A stretch of 64,000 nucleotides of DNA, taken from the NCBI GenBank assembly GCA_958477305.1, contig CAUEFI010000015.1, positions 1-64,000 of the forward strand, given 5' to 3'. The translations under genes and the position numbers were made by a program. Of this stretch, positions 25,544-33,424 are shown in pieces. Each line of letters starts with the position of its first letter. Position 1 is the first letter of the stretch. The notes under the pieces are model-generated. The model worked only from the letters and a program-made list of their open reading frames with translations. It ran no database searches and was not told where the DNA came from. Source of the DNA: HGM12998 sp900756495. GTDB taxonomy: Bacteria; Bacillota; Clostridia; Oscillospirales; Oscillospiraceae.

Positions 25544-26752
25544 CTACATGGACGCCAGAACAGCGCCGGCCAGGGCGTCCAGATCGCCCGCCTGGCAGTC
25601 CCCCATACAGGAGGCCAGCGACAGGCGCTGATCCAACACCGTCATGTTCTTCATCTCGCCCTCGATGAACTTGCGCATCAAATCCCCCGACCGGCAGGCC
25701 CAGGATCCGTTCTCAATGAGGGCCACGGTGCGGTTTTGCAGGTTCAGCCCCTTCATATCCATGAGGAAGCTGTGCATCACCGGGTAGATCTCCAGGTTGT
25801 AGGTCACGCTGGCCAGGACCATGTGGCTGTACTTGAACGCATCGGCGATCAGGTAGGAGACGTGGGTGTTGGATACGTCCCGGACGGTCACGTTGGTCAT
25901 CCCCCGCTCGCACAGCCGGGCGGCCAGAGCCTGCGCCGCCGCCTCGGTGTTGCCGTACATGGAGGCGTAGGCGATGAGGACCCCCTTCTCCTCCGGCTCG
26001 TAGCGGCTCCACTTGTCGTGCTTACCGATGAAATAGCTCAGGTCGGAGCGCCAGACGGGGCCGTGGAGCGGGCAGATCAGCCTGATGCCGTCCGCGATGG
26101 CCGCCGTCTTCTTCAGCAGCGCCTGGACGTTGGCGCCGTACTTGCCCACGATATTGGTGTAATAGCGCCGGGCCTCGTCGATCCAGTCCCGGTCAAAGCT
26201 GACCTCGTCGTTGAAGAGCTTGCCGTCCAGCGCGGCAAAGGAGCCGAAGGCGTCGGCGGAAAACAGGACGCCGCTGGTCATGTCGAAGGTGACCATACAC
26301 TCCGGCCAGTGTACCATGGGGGCTGTGAGGAAGGTGACGGTGTGCCTGCCGAAGGACTGCCTGTCCCCCTCCTTCACCTGGACCAGCTCGTGGCCGTCCA
26401 CATGGAAGCCGAACTGGCGCATCAGGGCAAAGGCCTTGGCCGTGGCAAACACCTTCACCCGGGGATAGCGCAGGAGCAGCTCCTCCACCGAGGCCCCGTG
26501 GTCGGGCTCCATATGGTTGATGACCAGACAGTCCAGGGGCCTGTCCCCCAGCAGGTGATCCAGGTTCTCCAGCAGCTGGCGGCAGGCCGACCAGTCCACC
26601 GCGTCGAACAGGACTGTCTGCTCGTCCAGCAGCAAATAGGCGTTGTAGGAGACCCCCCGGGGGATGGGGTGGATGTTTTCAAACAGGGCCAGCCGGTGGT
26701 CGTTGGCCCCCACCCAGTAGAGGTCCTCGGTTACGTTTCTCACACAATACAT
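25544..26752 (-). CDS. fprA: A-type flavoprotein FprA (di-iron oxygen/NO reductase)
   Basis: A 402-residue soluble flavodiiron protein that reduces O2 or NO to protect strict anaerobes. The N-terminal metallo-beta-lactamase-like domain carries the di-iron ligands in HMEPDH (about residue 80), HWPECM, SADAFG and LHGPVW. From about 252 a flavodoxin domain binds FMN (LIAYASMYGNTEAAAQALAARL). There is no rubredoxin or reductase extension. ATG 26752 follows GAGGAGGAC. A fragment of a second copy lies at 31.5 kb. Confidence 0.94.
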   Translation of the reverse strand: MYCVRNVTEDLYWVGANDHRLALFENIHPIPRGVSYNAYLLLDEQTVLFDAVDWSACRQLLENLDHLLGDRPLDCLVINHMEPDHGASVEELLLRYPRVKVFATAKAFALMRQFGFHVDGHELVQVKEGDRQSFGRHTVTFLTAPMVHWPECMVTFDMTSGVLFSADAFGSFAALDGKLFNDEVSFDRDWIDEARRYYTNIVGKYGANVQALLKKTAAIADGIRLICPLHGPVWRSDLSYFIGKHDKWSRYEPEEKGVLIAYASMYGNTEAAAQALAARLCERGMTNVTVRDVSNTHVSYLIADAFKYSHMVLASVTYNLEIYPVMHSFLMDMKGLNLQNRTVALIENGSWACRSGDLMRKFIEGEMKNMTVLDQRLSLASCMGDCQAGDLDALAGAVLASM

Positions 26753-26950
26753 ACGGATTTGTCCTCCTCTGTTTACCAGGGTGCCGCGGCCCTCCCGGAC
26801 GCGCCGGGAGGGACTGTTTGTCTATTTTATCACAAAGGGCTTCAAAGGTAAAGACGGGAGCATGAGAATGCGCCGGCTATTGGCGCAGGAAGGCCAGGCA
26901 TCCTATTCTATACAAATTTTGAGGAGCTTCCAATTTTTTTCTCAGTACAC
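26753..26950. other. Intergenic stretch, nothing recognised
   Basis: Between the divergent fprA and cupin/TRAP units. I see an imperfect GC hairpin near 26785-26812 and otherwise no gene, repeat or known motif before the promoter at 26951. Confidence 0.5.
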
Positions 26951-26978
26951 TTGACTATAGGAAAAAGTATGTTAAAAT
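26951..26978 (+). promoter_or_regulatory. Promoter of the cupin-TRAP-SDR operon
   Basis: TTGACT (26951-26956), a 16-bp spacer and TAAAAT (26973-26978). It is followed by a 234-nt leader before the cupin gene. Confidence 0.7.
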
Positions 26979-26991
26979 AAAGGCAGCGTTA

Positions 26992-27001
26992 TGGTATACC
27001 A
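26992..27001. promoter_or_regulatory. FadR/GntR-type operator TGGTATACCA
   Basis: A perfect 10-bp palindrome just past the expected transcription start. It fits the TGGTnnACCA pattern bound by many GntR/FCD regulators, which often control TRAP operons. A GntR/FCD gene lies at 44854, and its own upstream region holds TTGGTATAAT (plus 45586-45595). The regulator-site pairing is inference. Confidence 0.5.
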
Positions 27002-27052
27002 AGTGTATTCTTTTGTTCGGGCACTTTTCTAAATACATACAGAGGTTGCAAT

Positions 27053-27104
27053 CAGTAAAGCGGGCTAGCCCGCTTTACTGCCAGTCGTACGACTGGCAAT
27101 TTTT
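27053..27104 (+). promoter_or_regulatory. Two tandem perfect palindromes in the leader, then T-run
   Basis: A 28-bp palindrome (27053-27080, half-site CAGTAAAGCGGGCT) shares its last base with an 18-bp palindrome (27080-27097, half-site GCCAGTCGT), then AATTTTTC. The second hairpin with its T-run resembles a terminator, so the leader may be attenuated before the cupin gene. Confidence 0.6.
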
Positions 27105-27211
27105 CGCCGCTGGCCTTATCGGAGTCTATGGCATCTTCGTCCGGCAATTCGTGTCCGCCAATCGCCGACACTTAAAAATTGCACACAAAAACATAAAGGA
27201 GGGTATCCCAG

Positions 27212-27553
27212 ATGGTAAAACGCACGCTCGATGAACTCAAACCATATTCCGCTCCCGGCCACTTCGGTATGGTTCCGCTGCGGGTCCACGGCAAGGAAGA
27301 GACCGGCGCGGAGAAATTCTGGATCGGCCTGTCCGTCTTCCTCCCCGGAGGCGGGGCAGAGTGGGACGACGCCAGCCCGCAGGAGAAAGTCTACTATGTG
27401 CTTGAGGGCGCAATGACGGTCACCGACAAGGACGGTAAAAAGTATGTCGTTCACGCCGGTGAATCCATATCCTTCAAGCCCAGGGAGGGGCGCAGTCTCA
27501 TCAACGAGACTAATTTGCCCGCCCGGATGCTGGTCATTGGCAACTACGCGTAA
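27212..27553 (+). CDS. Cupin-domain protein
   Basis: A 113-residue single cupin barrel. The metal-binding motifs are degenerate: the first-box region reads EWDDASPQEKVYYVLEGAMTV, with the Glu of EKVYYVLEG but Asp/Ser/Gln where His-x-His is usual, and the second box (HAGESISFKPREG) keeps one His. It may bind a small acid or sugar without strong catalysis. AAAGGAGGG precedes ATG 27212. As first gene of the TRAP/SDR operon it probably acts on or senses the transported compound. Confidence 0.8.
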   Translation: MVKRTLDELKPYSAPGHFGMVPLRVHGKEETGAEKFWIGLSVFLPGGGAEWDDASPQEKVYYVLEGAMTVTDKDGKKYVVHAGESISFKPREGRSLINETNLPARMLVIGNYA

Positions 27554-27628
27554 GCACAGATCGGTTTGATGATATGGATCCCGGTTTCACCGGGCCCGAA
27601 AATAATAGAAAAGGATGTGCGGATAGTT

Positions 27629-28711
27629 ATGAAGAAAAAGATCCTTACTGCAATGCTGGCTCTTGCTATGGTCCTCGCCCTGGCCGCCTGCGGCGGCGGA
27701 AACTCCTCCGGCTCTGGCGGAAATGCCGGCACTCCCAGCAGCAGCGCCCCCAGCGGCGGCGGCAGCGAGCCTGCCGCCGAGGGAAAGACCTACAGTTGGC
27801 AGATCGGCAACGTTCTGGCCGCCGACCAGCCCTGGGACATCGGCCTGGTGAAGTTTGCCGAGCTGCTCAACGAGTACTCCGGCGGCCGCATGGAGGCCAC
27901 CGTCCAGAGCGGCGGCGTCCTGGGTTCTGAGATCGCCATGCTGGAGTCCGTCCAGATGGGCACCCTGGACTTCGCCATCTGCTCCACCCCCTCCATGTCC
28001 GGCTTTGTGGACAGCCAGAACTATTTCGACCTGCCCTACCTGTTCCAGTCCATCGAGGGCGCCTGGGCCGTCATGGACGACTGGCTGGCCGCCGACCGCT
28101 GCGCCGCCCTGGAGGGCAGCGGCTTCAAGGGCCTGGGCTACTTTGAGAACGGCACCTACATGGTGGGCAGCAACATCTATATCGAGCACCCCTCCGATAT
28201 GGAGGGCGTCCGCGTGCGCTCCCACTCCTCCAACCTCCAGTCCGATTCCTTTTCTGCCATTGGCGCCATGCCCCTGTCCGTAGCCTGGGGAGATATCTAT
28301 ACCTCCCTGCAGCAGAAGACCATCGACGCGGTCTCCGGCACCACCCTCACCAACATGTACGGCGGCAAGTTCTATGAGCAGTGCAAGTACATCACCATGA
28401 CCAACCACCACTTCATCCCCTCTCTGGTGGTGATGAACGAAGATCTCTGGAACTCCCTGTCCGCCGACGATCAGGCCATTGTTCAGAAGGCCTTTGACGA
28501 GGCCATGACATACCAGAGGGAGATCGCCTTCGAGTATGCCGATACCTACAGGCAGAACATCGAGGACTACGGCGTGGAAATCATCGACGTGGACGCCGCC
28601 GAGTGGGCCGAGGCCATGTCCTCCGTGTACGACAAGTACGTGGGCACCGTGGGTATCGAGGCCGACATGATCACCCGTATCCAGGAGTCTGAGGCCAGCC
28701 TGACGGGCTGA
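27629..28711 (+). CDS. TRAP transporter substrate-binding lipoprotein DctP
   Basis: A 360-residue extracellular receptor. It has a lipobox LAAC (Cys about 20), a Gly/Ser-rich linker, and then the DctP fold with YSWQIGNVLAADQPWDIGLVKFAELL at the start, GGRMEATVQSGGVLGSEIAMLESVQMGTLDFAI and the ligand-pocket region MEGVRVRSHSSNLQSDSFSAIGAMPLSVAWGDIYTSLQQKTIDAV, in which the conserved Arg pairs with a carboxylate. The substrate is therefore probably an organic acid. The start at 27629 is an ATG. An upstream in-frame ATG at 27566 would mask the signal peptide. Confidence 0.92.
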   Translation: MKKKILTAMLALAMVLALAACGGGNSSGSGGNAGTPSSSAPSGGGSEPAAEGKTYSWQIGNVLAADQPWDIGLVKFAELLNEYSGGRMEATVQSGGVLGSEIAMLESVQMGTLDFAICSTPSMSGFVDSQNYFDLPYLFQSIEGAWAVMDDWLAADRCAALEGSGFKGLGYFENGTYMVGSNIYIEHPSDMEGVRVRSHSSNLQSDSFSAIGAMPLSVAWGDIYTSLQQKTIDAVSGTTLTNMYGGKFYEQCKYITMTNHHFIPSLVVMNEDLWNSLSADDQAIVQKAFDEAMTYQREIAFEYADTYRQNIEDYGVEIIDVDAAEWAEAMSSVYDKYVGTVGIEADMITRIQESEASLTG

Positions 28712-28751
28712 CCCCGCGCCGCTGATTCGGATATCCGCCGGCAGGGAGTCC

Positions 28752-28793
28752 GGAGGGCGGAAGGTTATTCCTTCCTCCCCCCTTCCGCCCTCC
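28752..28793 (+). terminator. Hairpin between dctP and dctQ
   Basis: GGAGGGCGGAAGG (28752-28764) pairs with CCTTCCGCCCTCC (28781-28793). It likely protects or partly terminates the dctP transcript so that more receptor than permease is made. Confidence 0.6.
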
Positions 28794-28852
28794 CCGCTCC
28801 CGTCATAACCGGTATCACCTGAAGATCCCTTTTTTGCAAAGGAGTTGGGAAA

Positions 28853-29365
28853 TTGAAACCATCCGCTTTAAAAATAGCCGGAAAAATTATCGGCGGCGTG
28901 GAAGACTATGTCGCCGTCATATCCTTCATGCTCATGGTCGTGGTCACCATTGTTATTGTCCTGTGCCGCTATGTGTTTAAGGTTGAGTTCATGCAGGGCG
29001 AGGAGATCGCCCGGTATGTCATGATCTGGTGCGGCTACAGCGGAGCGGCCTACTGCTTCCGCAACCACGGCCACGTCGGCGTGGTGGTCTTCTCAGAGAT
29101 GTTCCCCAAGGCCTGGTACCCTGCTATTGTCAAAATCCGCAATATCCTCAGCACTATTGTCGTGGTAGGGCTGTTTATTTTCACTGTCATGTGCTTTGAA
29201 AAATACCTGAGCAGCGGGCAGCTTACCACCGCTACCCGCATCCCCATCGCGTATGTCTTTGCGGTCATCCCCGTCTCCATGGCGCTGGGCGTGATCCACT
29301 GTATCACCGACGTGGTCTGTGATTTCACATGCAAAACCAGGACGTCAAAGGAGGTCACGGAATAA
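28853..29365 (+). CDS. TRAP transporter small permease DctQ
   Basis: A 170-residue membrane protein with four hydrophobic helices (for example YVAVISFMLMVVVTIVIVLCRYVF and YAFVIPVSMALG). The start is a TTG at 28853 after AAAGGAG. Its TAA stop shares one base with the ATG of the large permease gene. It pairs with DctM to form the sodium-driven membrane part of the transporter. Confidence 0.9.
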   Translation: MKPSALKIAGKIIGGVEDYVAVISFMLMVVVTIVIVLCRYVFKVEFMQGEEIARYVMIWCGYSGAAYCFRNHGHVGVVVFSEMFPKAWYPAIVKIRNILSTIVVVGLFIFTVMCFEKYLSSGQLTTATRIPIAYVFAVIPVSMALGVIHCITDVVCDFTCKTRTSKEVTE

Positions 29366-30648
29366 TGGAGGCTGCCATTCTCTTTATCGTCTTTGTGATT
29401 CTGCTGATCTTCGGCGCGCCCATCGCCCTGTGCCTGGCCGCCGGCGGCGTCGCCGTCATCCTGGCCTGCGGCGATATCAGCCCCATCATCATCGGACAGC
29501 GCATGTTCGGCTCGCTGGACAGCTTTACCATCATGGCCATCCCGCTGTTTATGCTGGCCGGAAATCTGATGTCCTCGGGCGGTATCTCCCGCCGGCTGGT
29601 CAACTTCTGCAACGCCATCCTGGGCTGGCTGCCCGGCGGCCTGGGCGTGGTCGCTATCTTTGCCTGTATGCTCTTCGGCGCCCTGTCCGGCTCCCCCACC
29701 GCCACCTGCGCCGCCATCGGCAGCATCATGGTGCCCTCCATGATTGAGGCGGGCTACTCCAAGCGCTTCTCTCTGGGTACCGTGGCCGTGGCCGGTATTC
29801 TGGGCTGCATCATCCCGCCCTCCACCGTCATGGTGTCCTACTCCTCGGTCACCGACGCCTCTGTTGGCTCCATGTTCATGGGCGGCATCATCCCCGGTAT
29901 CCTGATGGGCATCGCCATGATGATCATCCCCATCCAGTACGGCGTCAAGCACAAGGAAGAGGTGCCGCGCACCAAGTTCAGCCTGCGCAACCTGGGCAAA
30001 AGCACGGTGGAGGCCATCGGCGCCCTGCTGATGCCCGTCATCATCCTGGGCGGCATCTACGGCGGTATCTTCACCCCCACCGAGGCCGCCGGCGTGGCCT
30101 GTGCCTACGGGCTCATTGTCGGCCTCTTCATCTACCGCGAGCTCAAGCTCAGGGAGCTGAAGACCGTCATTCTGGGCTCGGCCTCCTCCACCGGCATGGT
30201 GCTCTTCATCATGGCCTGCGCCGCCGTGTTCGGCTATGTCATGGCCCGCTACCAGATCACCAATGTAATTGCCGAGTTCATCATCAGTCTCTGCCCCAAC
30301 AAGTACATCTTCCTGCTGCTGGTCAATATCCTGCTCCTCATCGTGGGCTGCTTCATGGAGACCACCGCGGCCATCCTGATTCTGGCCCCCATCTTCGCCC
30401 CCATCCTGACCGTCTTTGGGATCCAGCCTGTGCACTTTGGCGTGGTCATGTGCATCAATCTGGCCATTGGCTGCGCCACCCCCCCGCTGGGCCTGAACCT
30501 GTTTGTCGCCGCCGGACTGACGAAGGACAAGGTGGAGGTCGTGGTCAACAGGCATACGGTGGGCTACATCCTGCTCTCCATCGCCATCCTCTTCCTCATT
30601 ACATACGTCCCGGATCTGGTCATGCTCCTGCCCAACTCCATGCTGTGA
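29365..30648 (+). CDS. TRAP transporter large permease DctM
   Basis: A 427-residue permease with about 12 helices. GRPNFDC-like signature parts are replaced by recognisable DctM blocks: IPLFMLAGNLMSSGGISRRLVNF, ALSGSPTATCAAIGSIMVPSM, ILGCIIPPSTVMVSY and INLAIGCATPPLGLNLFVA, the last two being the helix-hairpin motifs of the elevator domain. AAAGGAGG (29347-29354) precedes the ATG. It follows dctQ in the same operon. Confidence 0.93.
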   Translation: MEAAILFIVFVILLIFGAPIALCLAAGGVAVILACGDISPIIIGQRMFGSLDSFTIMAIPLFMLAGNLMSSGGISRRLVNFCNAILGWLPGGLGVVAIFACMLFGALSGSPTATCAAIGSIMVPSMIEAGYSKRFSLGTVAVAGILGCIIPPSTVMVSYSSVTDASVGSMFMGGIIPGILMGIAMMIIPIQYGVKHKEEVPRTKFSLRNLGKSTVEAIGALLMPVIILGGIYGGIFTPTEAAGVACAYGLIVGLFIYRELKLRELKTVILGSASSTGMVLFIMACAAVFGYVMARYQITNVIAEFIISLCPNKYIFLLLVNILLLIVGCFMETTAAILILAPIFAPILTVFGIQPVHFGVVMCINLAIGCATPPLGLNLFVAAGLTKDKVEVVVNRHTVGYILLSIAILFLITYVPDLVMLLPNSML

Positions 30649-30705
30649 TAATCCGGGGCGCCGGTTCCACTATCCGGCCGCCCCGTACGAAAGGAAGCAA
30701 TCTGT

Positions 30706-31461
30706 ATGTTTAAACTCGATGGAAAGGCCGCCATCGTCACCGGCGCCGCCACTGGCCTTGGACAGGCCATTGCTGTGGCCTTTGCCAAACAGGGGGCCTG
30801 CGTCGTCCCCACCGACCTGCCCGGCGTCTCCCTAGATAAGACGGTAGAGATGTGCCGCGCAGCCGGGGCCTCCGACGTCCTTCCCCTGGCCATGGACGTG
30901 ACCAGCCAGGCCGCCATCCAGTCCGCTGTGGCTGCAGTGAAAGAGCGCTTTGGCCGTATTGACATCCTGGCCAGCAACGCGGGCATGAACAGGCCCATGC
31001 CCGCCGAGGATGTGACCCCGGAGAGCTGGGACGCCCACTTTGCAGTGAATATCAAGGGCGGCTTCTTCACAGCCCAGGCCGTGGCCGCCGTCATGAAGGA
31101 ACAGCACAGCGGCCGCATCATCTTTACGGGCAGCCAGGCCGGCATCGTGGCCCGCGAGAACCAGCAGCCCTACTGCGCCACCAAGGGCGGCATCATGTCC
31201 ATGGCCCGCGCCCTGGCCTATGACTGGGCCAAGGACGGCATCACCGTCAACGTGGTGGCCCCCACCTTCGCCATGACCGACCTGGCCCGCAAACGCCTGG
31301 AGGATCCTGAATACGGCAAAAAAATGCTGGGGATGATCCCCCTGGGCCGCTTTGTGGAGCCCAGAGAGATCGGAGCCGCCTTCGCCTTCCTCGCCTCCGA
31401 CGAGGCCGCAATGATCACCGGGCACACCCTGGTGGTGGACGGCGGCTGGACCATCTGGTAA
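30706..31461 (+). CDS. Short-chain dehydrogenase/reductase
   Basis: A 251-residue classical SDR with cofactor motif TGAATGLG (about 12-19), NAG (about 90), a substrate Ser in FTGSQAG and the catalytic pair Y-x3-K in YCATK (about 154-158). The C-terminus MITGHTLVVDGGW is typical. It probably oxidises or reduces a hydroxy acid or sugar acid brought in by the TRAP transporter encoded just upstream. Asp in PTDLPG after strand 2 favours NAD over NADP. Last gene of the operon. Confidence 0.9.
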   Translation: MFKLDGKAAIVTGAATGLGQAIAVAFAKQGACVVPTDLPGVSLDKTVEMCRAAGASDVLPLAMDVTSQAAIQSAVAAVKERFGRIDILASNAGMNRPMPAEDVTPESWDAHFAVNIKGGFFTAQAVAAVMKEQHSGRIIFTGSQAGIVARENQQPYCATKGGIMSMARALAYDWAKDGITVNVVAPTFAMTDLARKRLEDPEYGKKMLGMIPLGRFVEPREIGAAFAFLASDEAAMITGHTLVVDGGWTIW

Positions 31462-31490
31462 AAGCGCCGTCAGCCCGTTCAGCACGCTGA

Positions 31491-31529
31491 GAGAGGAGGC
31501 CGGACCCTATCGGGGTCCGGCCTCCTCTC
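31491..31529 (+). terminator. Terminator of the cupin-TRAP-SDR operon
   Basis: GAGAGGAGGCCGGACCC (31491-31507) pairs with GGGTCCGGCCTCCTCTC (31513-31529). A T-rich stretch comes only later. Confidence 0.75.
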
Positions 31530-31540
31530 TGTGCTGCTTT

Positions 31541-31650
31541 TCACAGCTTTGCCGGAAAACCGGCCAGTCCACCGCGCCGGACAGGACCGTCTGCCCGTCC
31601 AGCCGCAGATAGGCGTTGCAGGAGACCCCCCGGGGGATAAGACAAAAACG
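31541..31650 (-). pseudogene. Fragment of a second fprA gene
   Basis: Translating the minus strand gives IPRGVSCNAYLRLDGQTVLSGAVDWPVFRQ in pieces that match the intact FprA at 25544 (IPRGVSYNAYLLLDEQTVLFDAVDW). Only about 35 codons near the FprA N-terminus remain. The start, the di-iron ligands and the flavodoxin domain are missing. Nucleotide similarity is still obvious (GGAGACCCCCCGGGGGAT is identical). It marks a past duplication or a recombination scar. Confidence 0.75.
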
Positions 31651-31682
31651 GAGGCGCTCTGGCCAATCAAGGGAAATTCGCG

Positions 31683-32465
31683 TCAGTCCTCCAGAGGGAT
31701 CTGTATCTGATAGGTCCACTGCAGAATCCCCGATACCACAATCAGCTGCAGGTGGAAGGCGGGCCCGGTCCCGCGGGCCTCCCGCGCGGCCTCCATCAGT
31801 CTGCCCAGCACCTGCGCCCTGTTTTCTTCCGTGCAGTCGGCGCACAGATAGCGCCCTCCCGGCAGGCGCCTGAGCCCCTCCACCTCTGCATGCCGGACAC
31901 ACACGGCAAACAGCCTGGACCGCCCCTGCTCCGTATAGATGCCCGCCAGATCCTCAAAGGCGAACTGTTCCCTCAGCGGCGGGGCCATCCTGTCATAAAA
32001 GTGGCTCAGATAATTCCAGAGGTTTTCCAGCGACGGGACCTCCATCGTGTCTGAAAGCAGGATGACGCGCGGCGGGAACGTCTTGACAAAGCTGCCCTCC
32101 GCGCTCTGCCGCCCGTGCAGCTTTTTCTCATAGTCCGCCTTCGCCGCCTGAATCTTCGCCTTGCTGTACCGCAGCGCCTCCATCTTCCTGTCCGCCTTCT
32201 GTTCGGCCCGCGCCAGAAAGTCGACCACCTTCTCCAGGTCGTCCAGTTCCAGCGCCTCCTTGATCTCCTGCAGGGACAGATCCATGCACTGCAGGGCCCG
32301 GACCGTGTTCAGCCGGACGATATCCTGCTCCGTATAATAGCGGTAGTTTGTCCATTCGTCCTTTTTCCCCGGCTTGACCAGCCCGATGCGGTCATAGTGG
32401 CGCAGCGTTTCGCTCGTCATATGCGCGGCCTTTGCAGCCTCCCCGATTGAAAAATATTGTTTCAT
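31683..32465 (-). CDS. MerR-family transcriptional regulator
   Basis: A 260-residue regulator with an N-terminal MerR winged helix (YFSIGEAAKAAHMTSETLRHYDRIGLVKP, residues 3-31, then NYRYYTEQDIVRL), a dimerising coiled coil (about 80-125) and a C-terminal effector domain (about 130-260) containing CVRHAE and LCADCTEENRAQ. ATG 32465 is preferred to ATG 32474 because GGAG is too close to the latter. The divergent promoter has the 19-bp spacer and dyad typical of MerR targets, so it likely activates the lipoprotein gene at 32637. Confidence 0.85.
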   Translation of the reverse strand: MKQYFSIGEAAKAAHMTSETLRHYDRIGLVKPGKKDEWTNYRYYTEQDIVRLNTVRALQCMDLSLQEIKEALELDDLEKVVDFLARAEQKADRKMEALRYSKAKIQAAKADYEKKLHGRQSAEGSFVKTFPPRVILLSDTMEVPSLENLWNYLSHFYDRMAPPLREQFAFEDLAGIYTEQGRSRLFAVCVRHAEVEGLRRLPGGRYLCADCTEENRAQVLGRLMEAAREARGTGPAFHLQLIVVSGILQWTYQIQIPLED

Positions 32466-32482
32466 TTTTTTCATTCTCCATC

Positions 32483-32513
32483 TTGACTTTTGTCCTGCAC
32501 AAAGGTTTATCGT
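32483..32513 (+). promoter_or_regulatory. MerR-type promoter with 19-bp spacer and dyad
   Basis: TTGACT (32483-32488), 19 bp, then TATCGT (32508-32513). The spacer contains TTTGT (32489-32493), CCTGC and ACAAA (32499-32503), an inverted repeat placed as in MerR-activated promoters, where the protein untwists an overlong spacer. Confidence 0.6.
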
Positions 32514-32636
32514 ATCCTTGGCTTCCGCGGAGGGCGCCGCTTCCTCCGGCAAAGCGGCCGCGCTGGACAGGGCCGTCCTCCGGGCGGAAGCCTTCCACCG
32601 CATAGGATGATAATGATGATACAACTGGAGGTTACG

Positions 32637-33305
32637 ATGAAAAAACTGCTTGTCATGCTGCTGTCTCTGTCGGCCGGGGCCGCCCTGCTCTCGGGCTGCT
32701 CCGGCAACGGGCAGGAGGCGTTTGAGGAAAAGAGCTACGCTGTGGACGCAGCGGAGATAGCGGAGGTCAGCATCGACGTCCGCGACAGGACGCTGGCCGT
32801 CTCGCTGTCCCCCGACGACCAGATCCACATCGGCTACTATGAGAGCGATACGGAGTCATACGACATCGCCGTCTCGGAGGCGGGCGTGCTGACCATGGCC
32901 GCCGTCAGCGACAAAAACTGGACGGACTACATCGGCGGCAAGGCCGGCTCCGACAGCCGGACCATCTCCCTGCAGATCCCCGACGGCCTCTTGCCCGCGC
33001 TGACGCTGTCCACCACCAACGAGGACATCTCTCTCCCTGCCCTGCACATAACAGACCGCGTCTCCCTCACCACAAACGGCGGGGATATCACCTTCGAGCA
33101 GCTGGACGCCGGCAGCGCGGTGACGCTGAAGGCCAAGAACGGGGACATCCGCGGCGCCATCCTCGGAAGCTACGACGATTATGCCATCTCCTGTGAAATC
33201 AAGAAGGGGGACAGCAGTCTCCCCGCTGAGAAGGAGGGCGGCGAAAAGACCCTGAGCGTGTCAAACAACAACGGAGACATTGACATCGACTTCGTCAGGG
33301 AATAA
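32637..33305 (+). CDS. DUF4097-family surface lipoprotein
   Basis: A 222-residue lipoprotein with signal MKKLLVMLLSLSAGAALLSGC (lipobox LSGC) and a beta-rich body of short repeats (LTLSTTNEDISLPAL, VSLTTNGGDITFEQL, VTLKAKNGDIRGAIL, LSVSNNNGDIDIDF). The N/G-D-I turns are those of the DUF4097 putative-adhesin beta-helix. CTGGAGG precedes ATG 32637. It is probably activated by the divergent MerR protein. No biochemical function is known. Confidence 0.82.
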   Translation: MKKLLVMLLSLSAGAALLSGCSGNGQEAFEEKSYAVDAAEIAEVSIDVRDRTLAVSLSPDDQIHIGYYESDTESYDIAVSEAGVLTMAAVSDKNWTDYIGGKAGSDSRTISLQIPDGLLPALTLSTTNEDISLPALHITDRVSLTTNGGDITFEQLDAGSAVTLKAKNGDIRGAILGSYDDYAISCEIKKGDSSLPAEKEGGEKTLSVSNNNGDIDIDFVRE

Positions 33306-33340
33306 GCGGCGGCCCCTCCTGCCGCCGGCCCCTCAGAGAC

Positions 33341-33384
33341 GCGGGGAGGCGGGATACGACAGGTTTCGTATCCCGCCTCCCCGC
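33341..33384. terminator. Bidirectional hairpin between convergent genes
   Basis: A 19-bp stem (33341-33359 with 33366-33384; arms end GGATACGA and TCGTATCC) sits between the lipoprotein stop and the converging aldo/keto reductase stop. Confidence 0.7.
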
Positions 33385-33424
33385 CGCCTGTGACAGAGAA
33401 CGCCGCCCGCGTGGGCGGGCGCTT

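Noticed and set aside
27566..27628. A longer DctP start at 27566
   Set aside because: It would place 21 extra residues before a perfect lipoprotein signal peptide, and the ATG at 27629 fits the family.
29050..30555. A 500-codon minus-strand open frame opposite dctM
   Set aside because: Low-complexity His/Asp/Gly-rich product, typical of the antisense of a high-GC membrane protein. DctQ and DctM are clear on the other strand.
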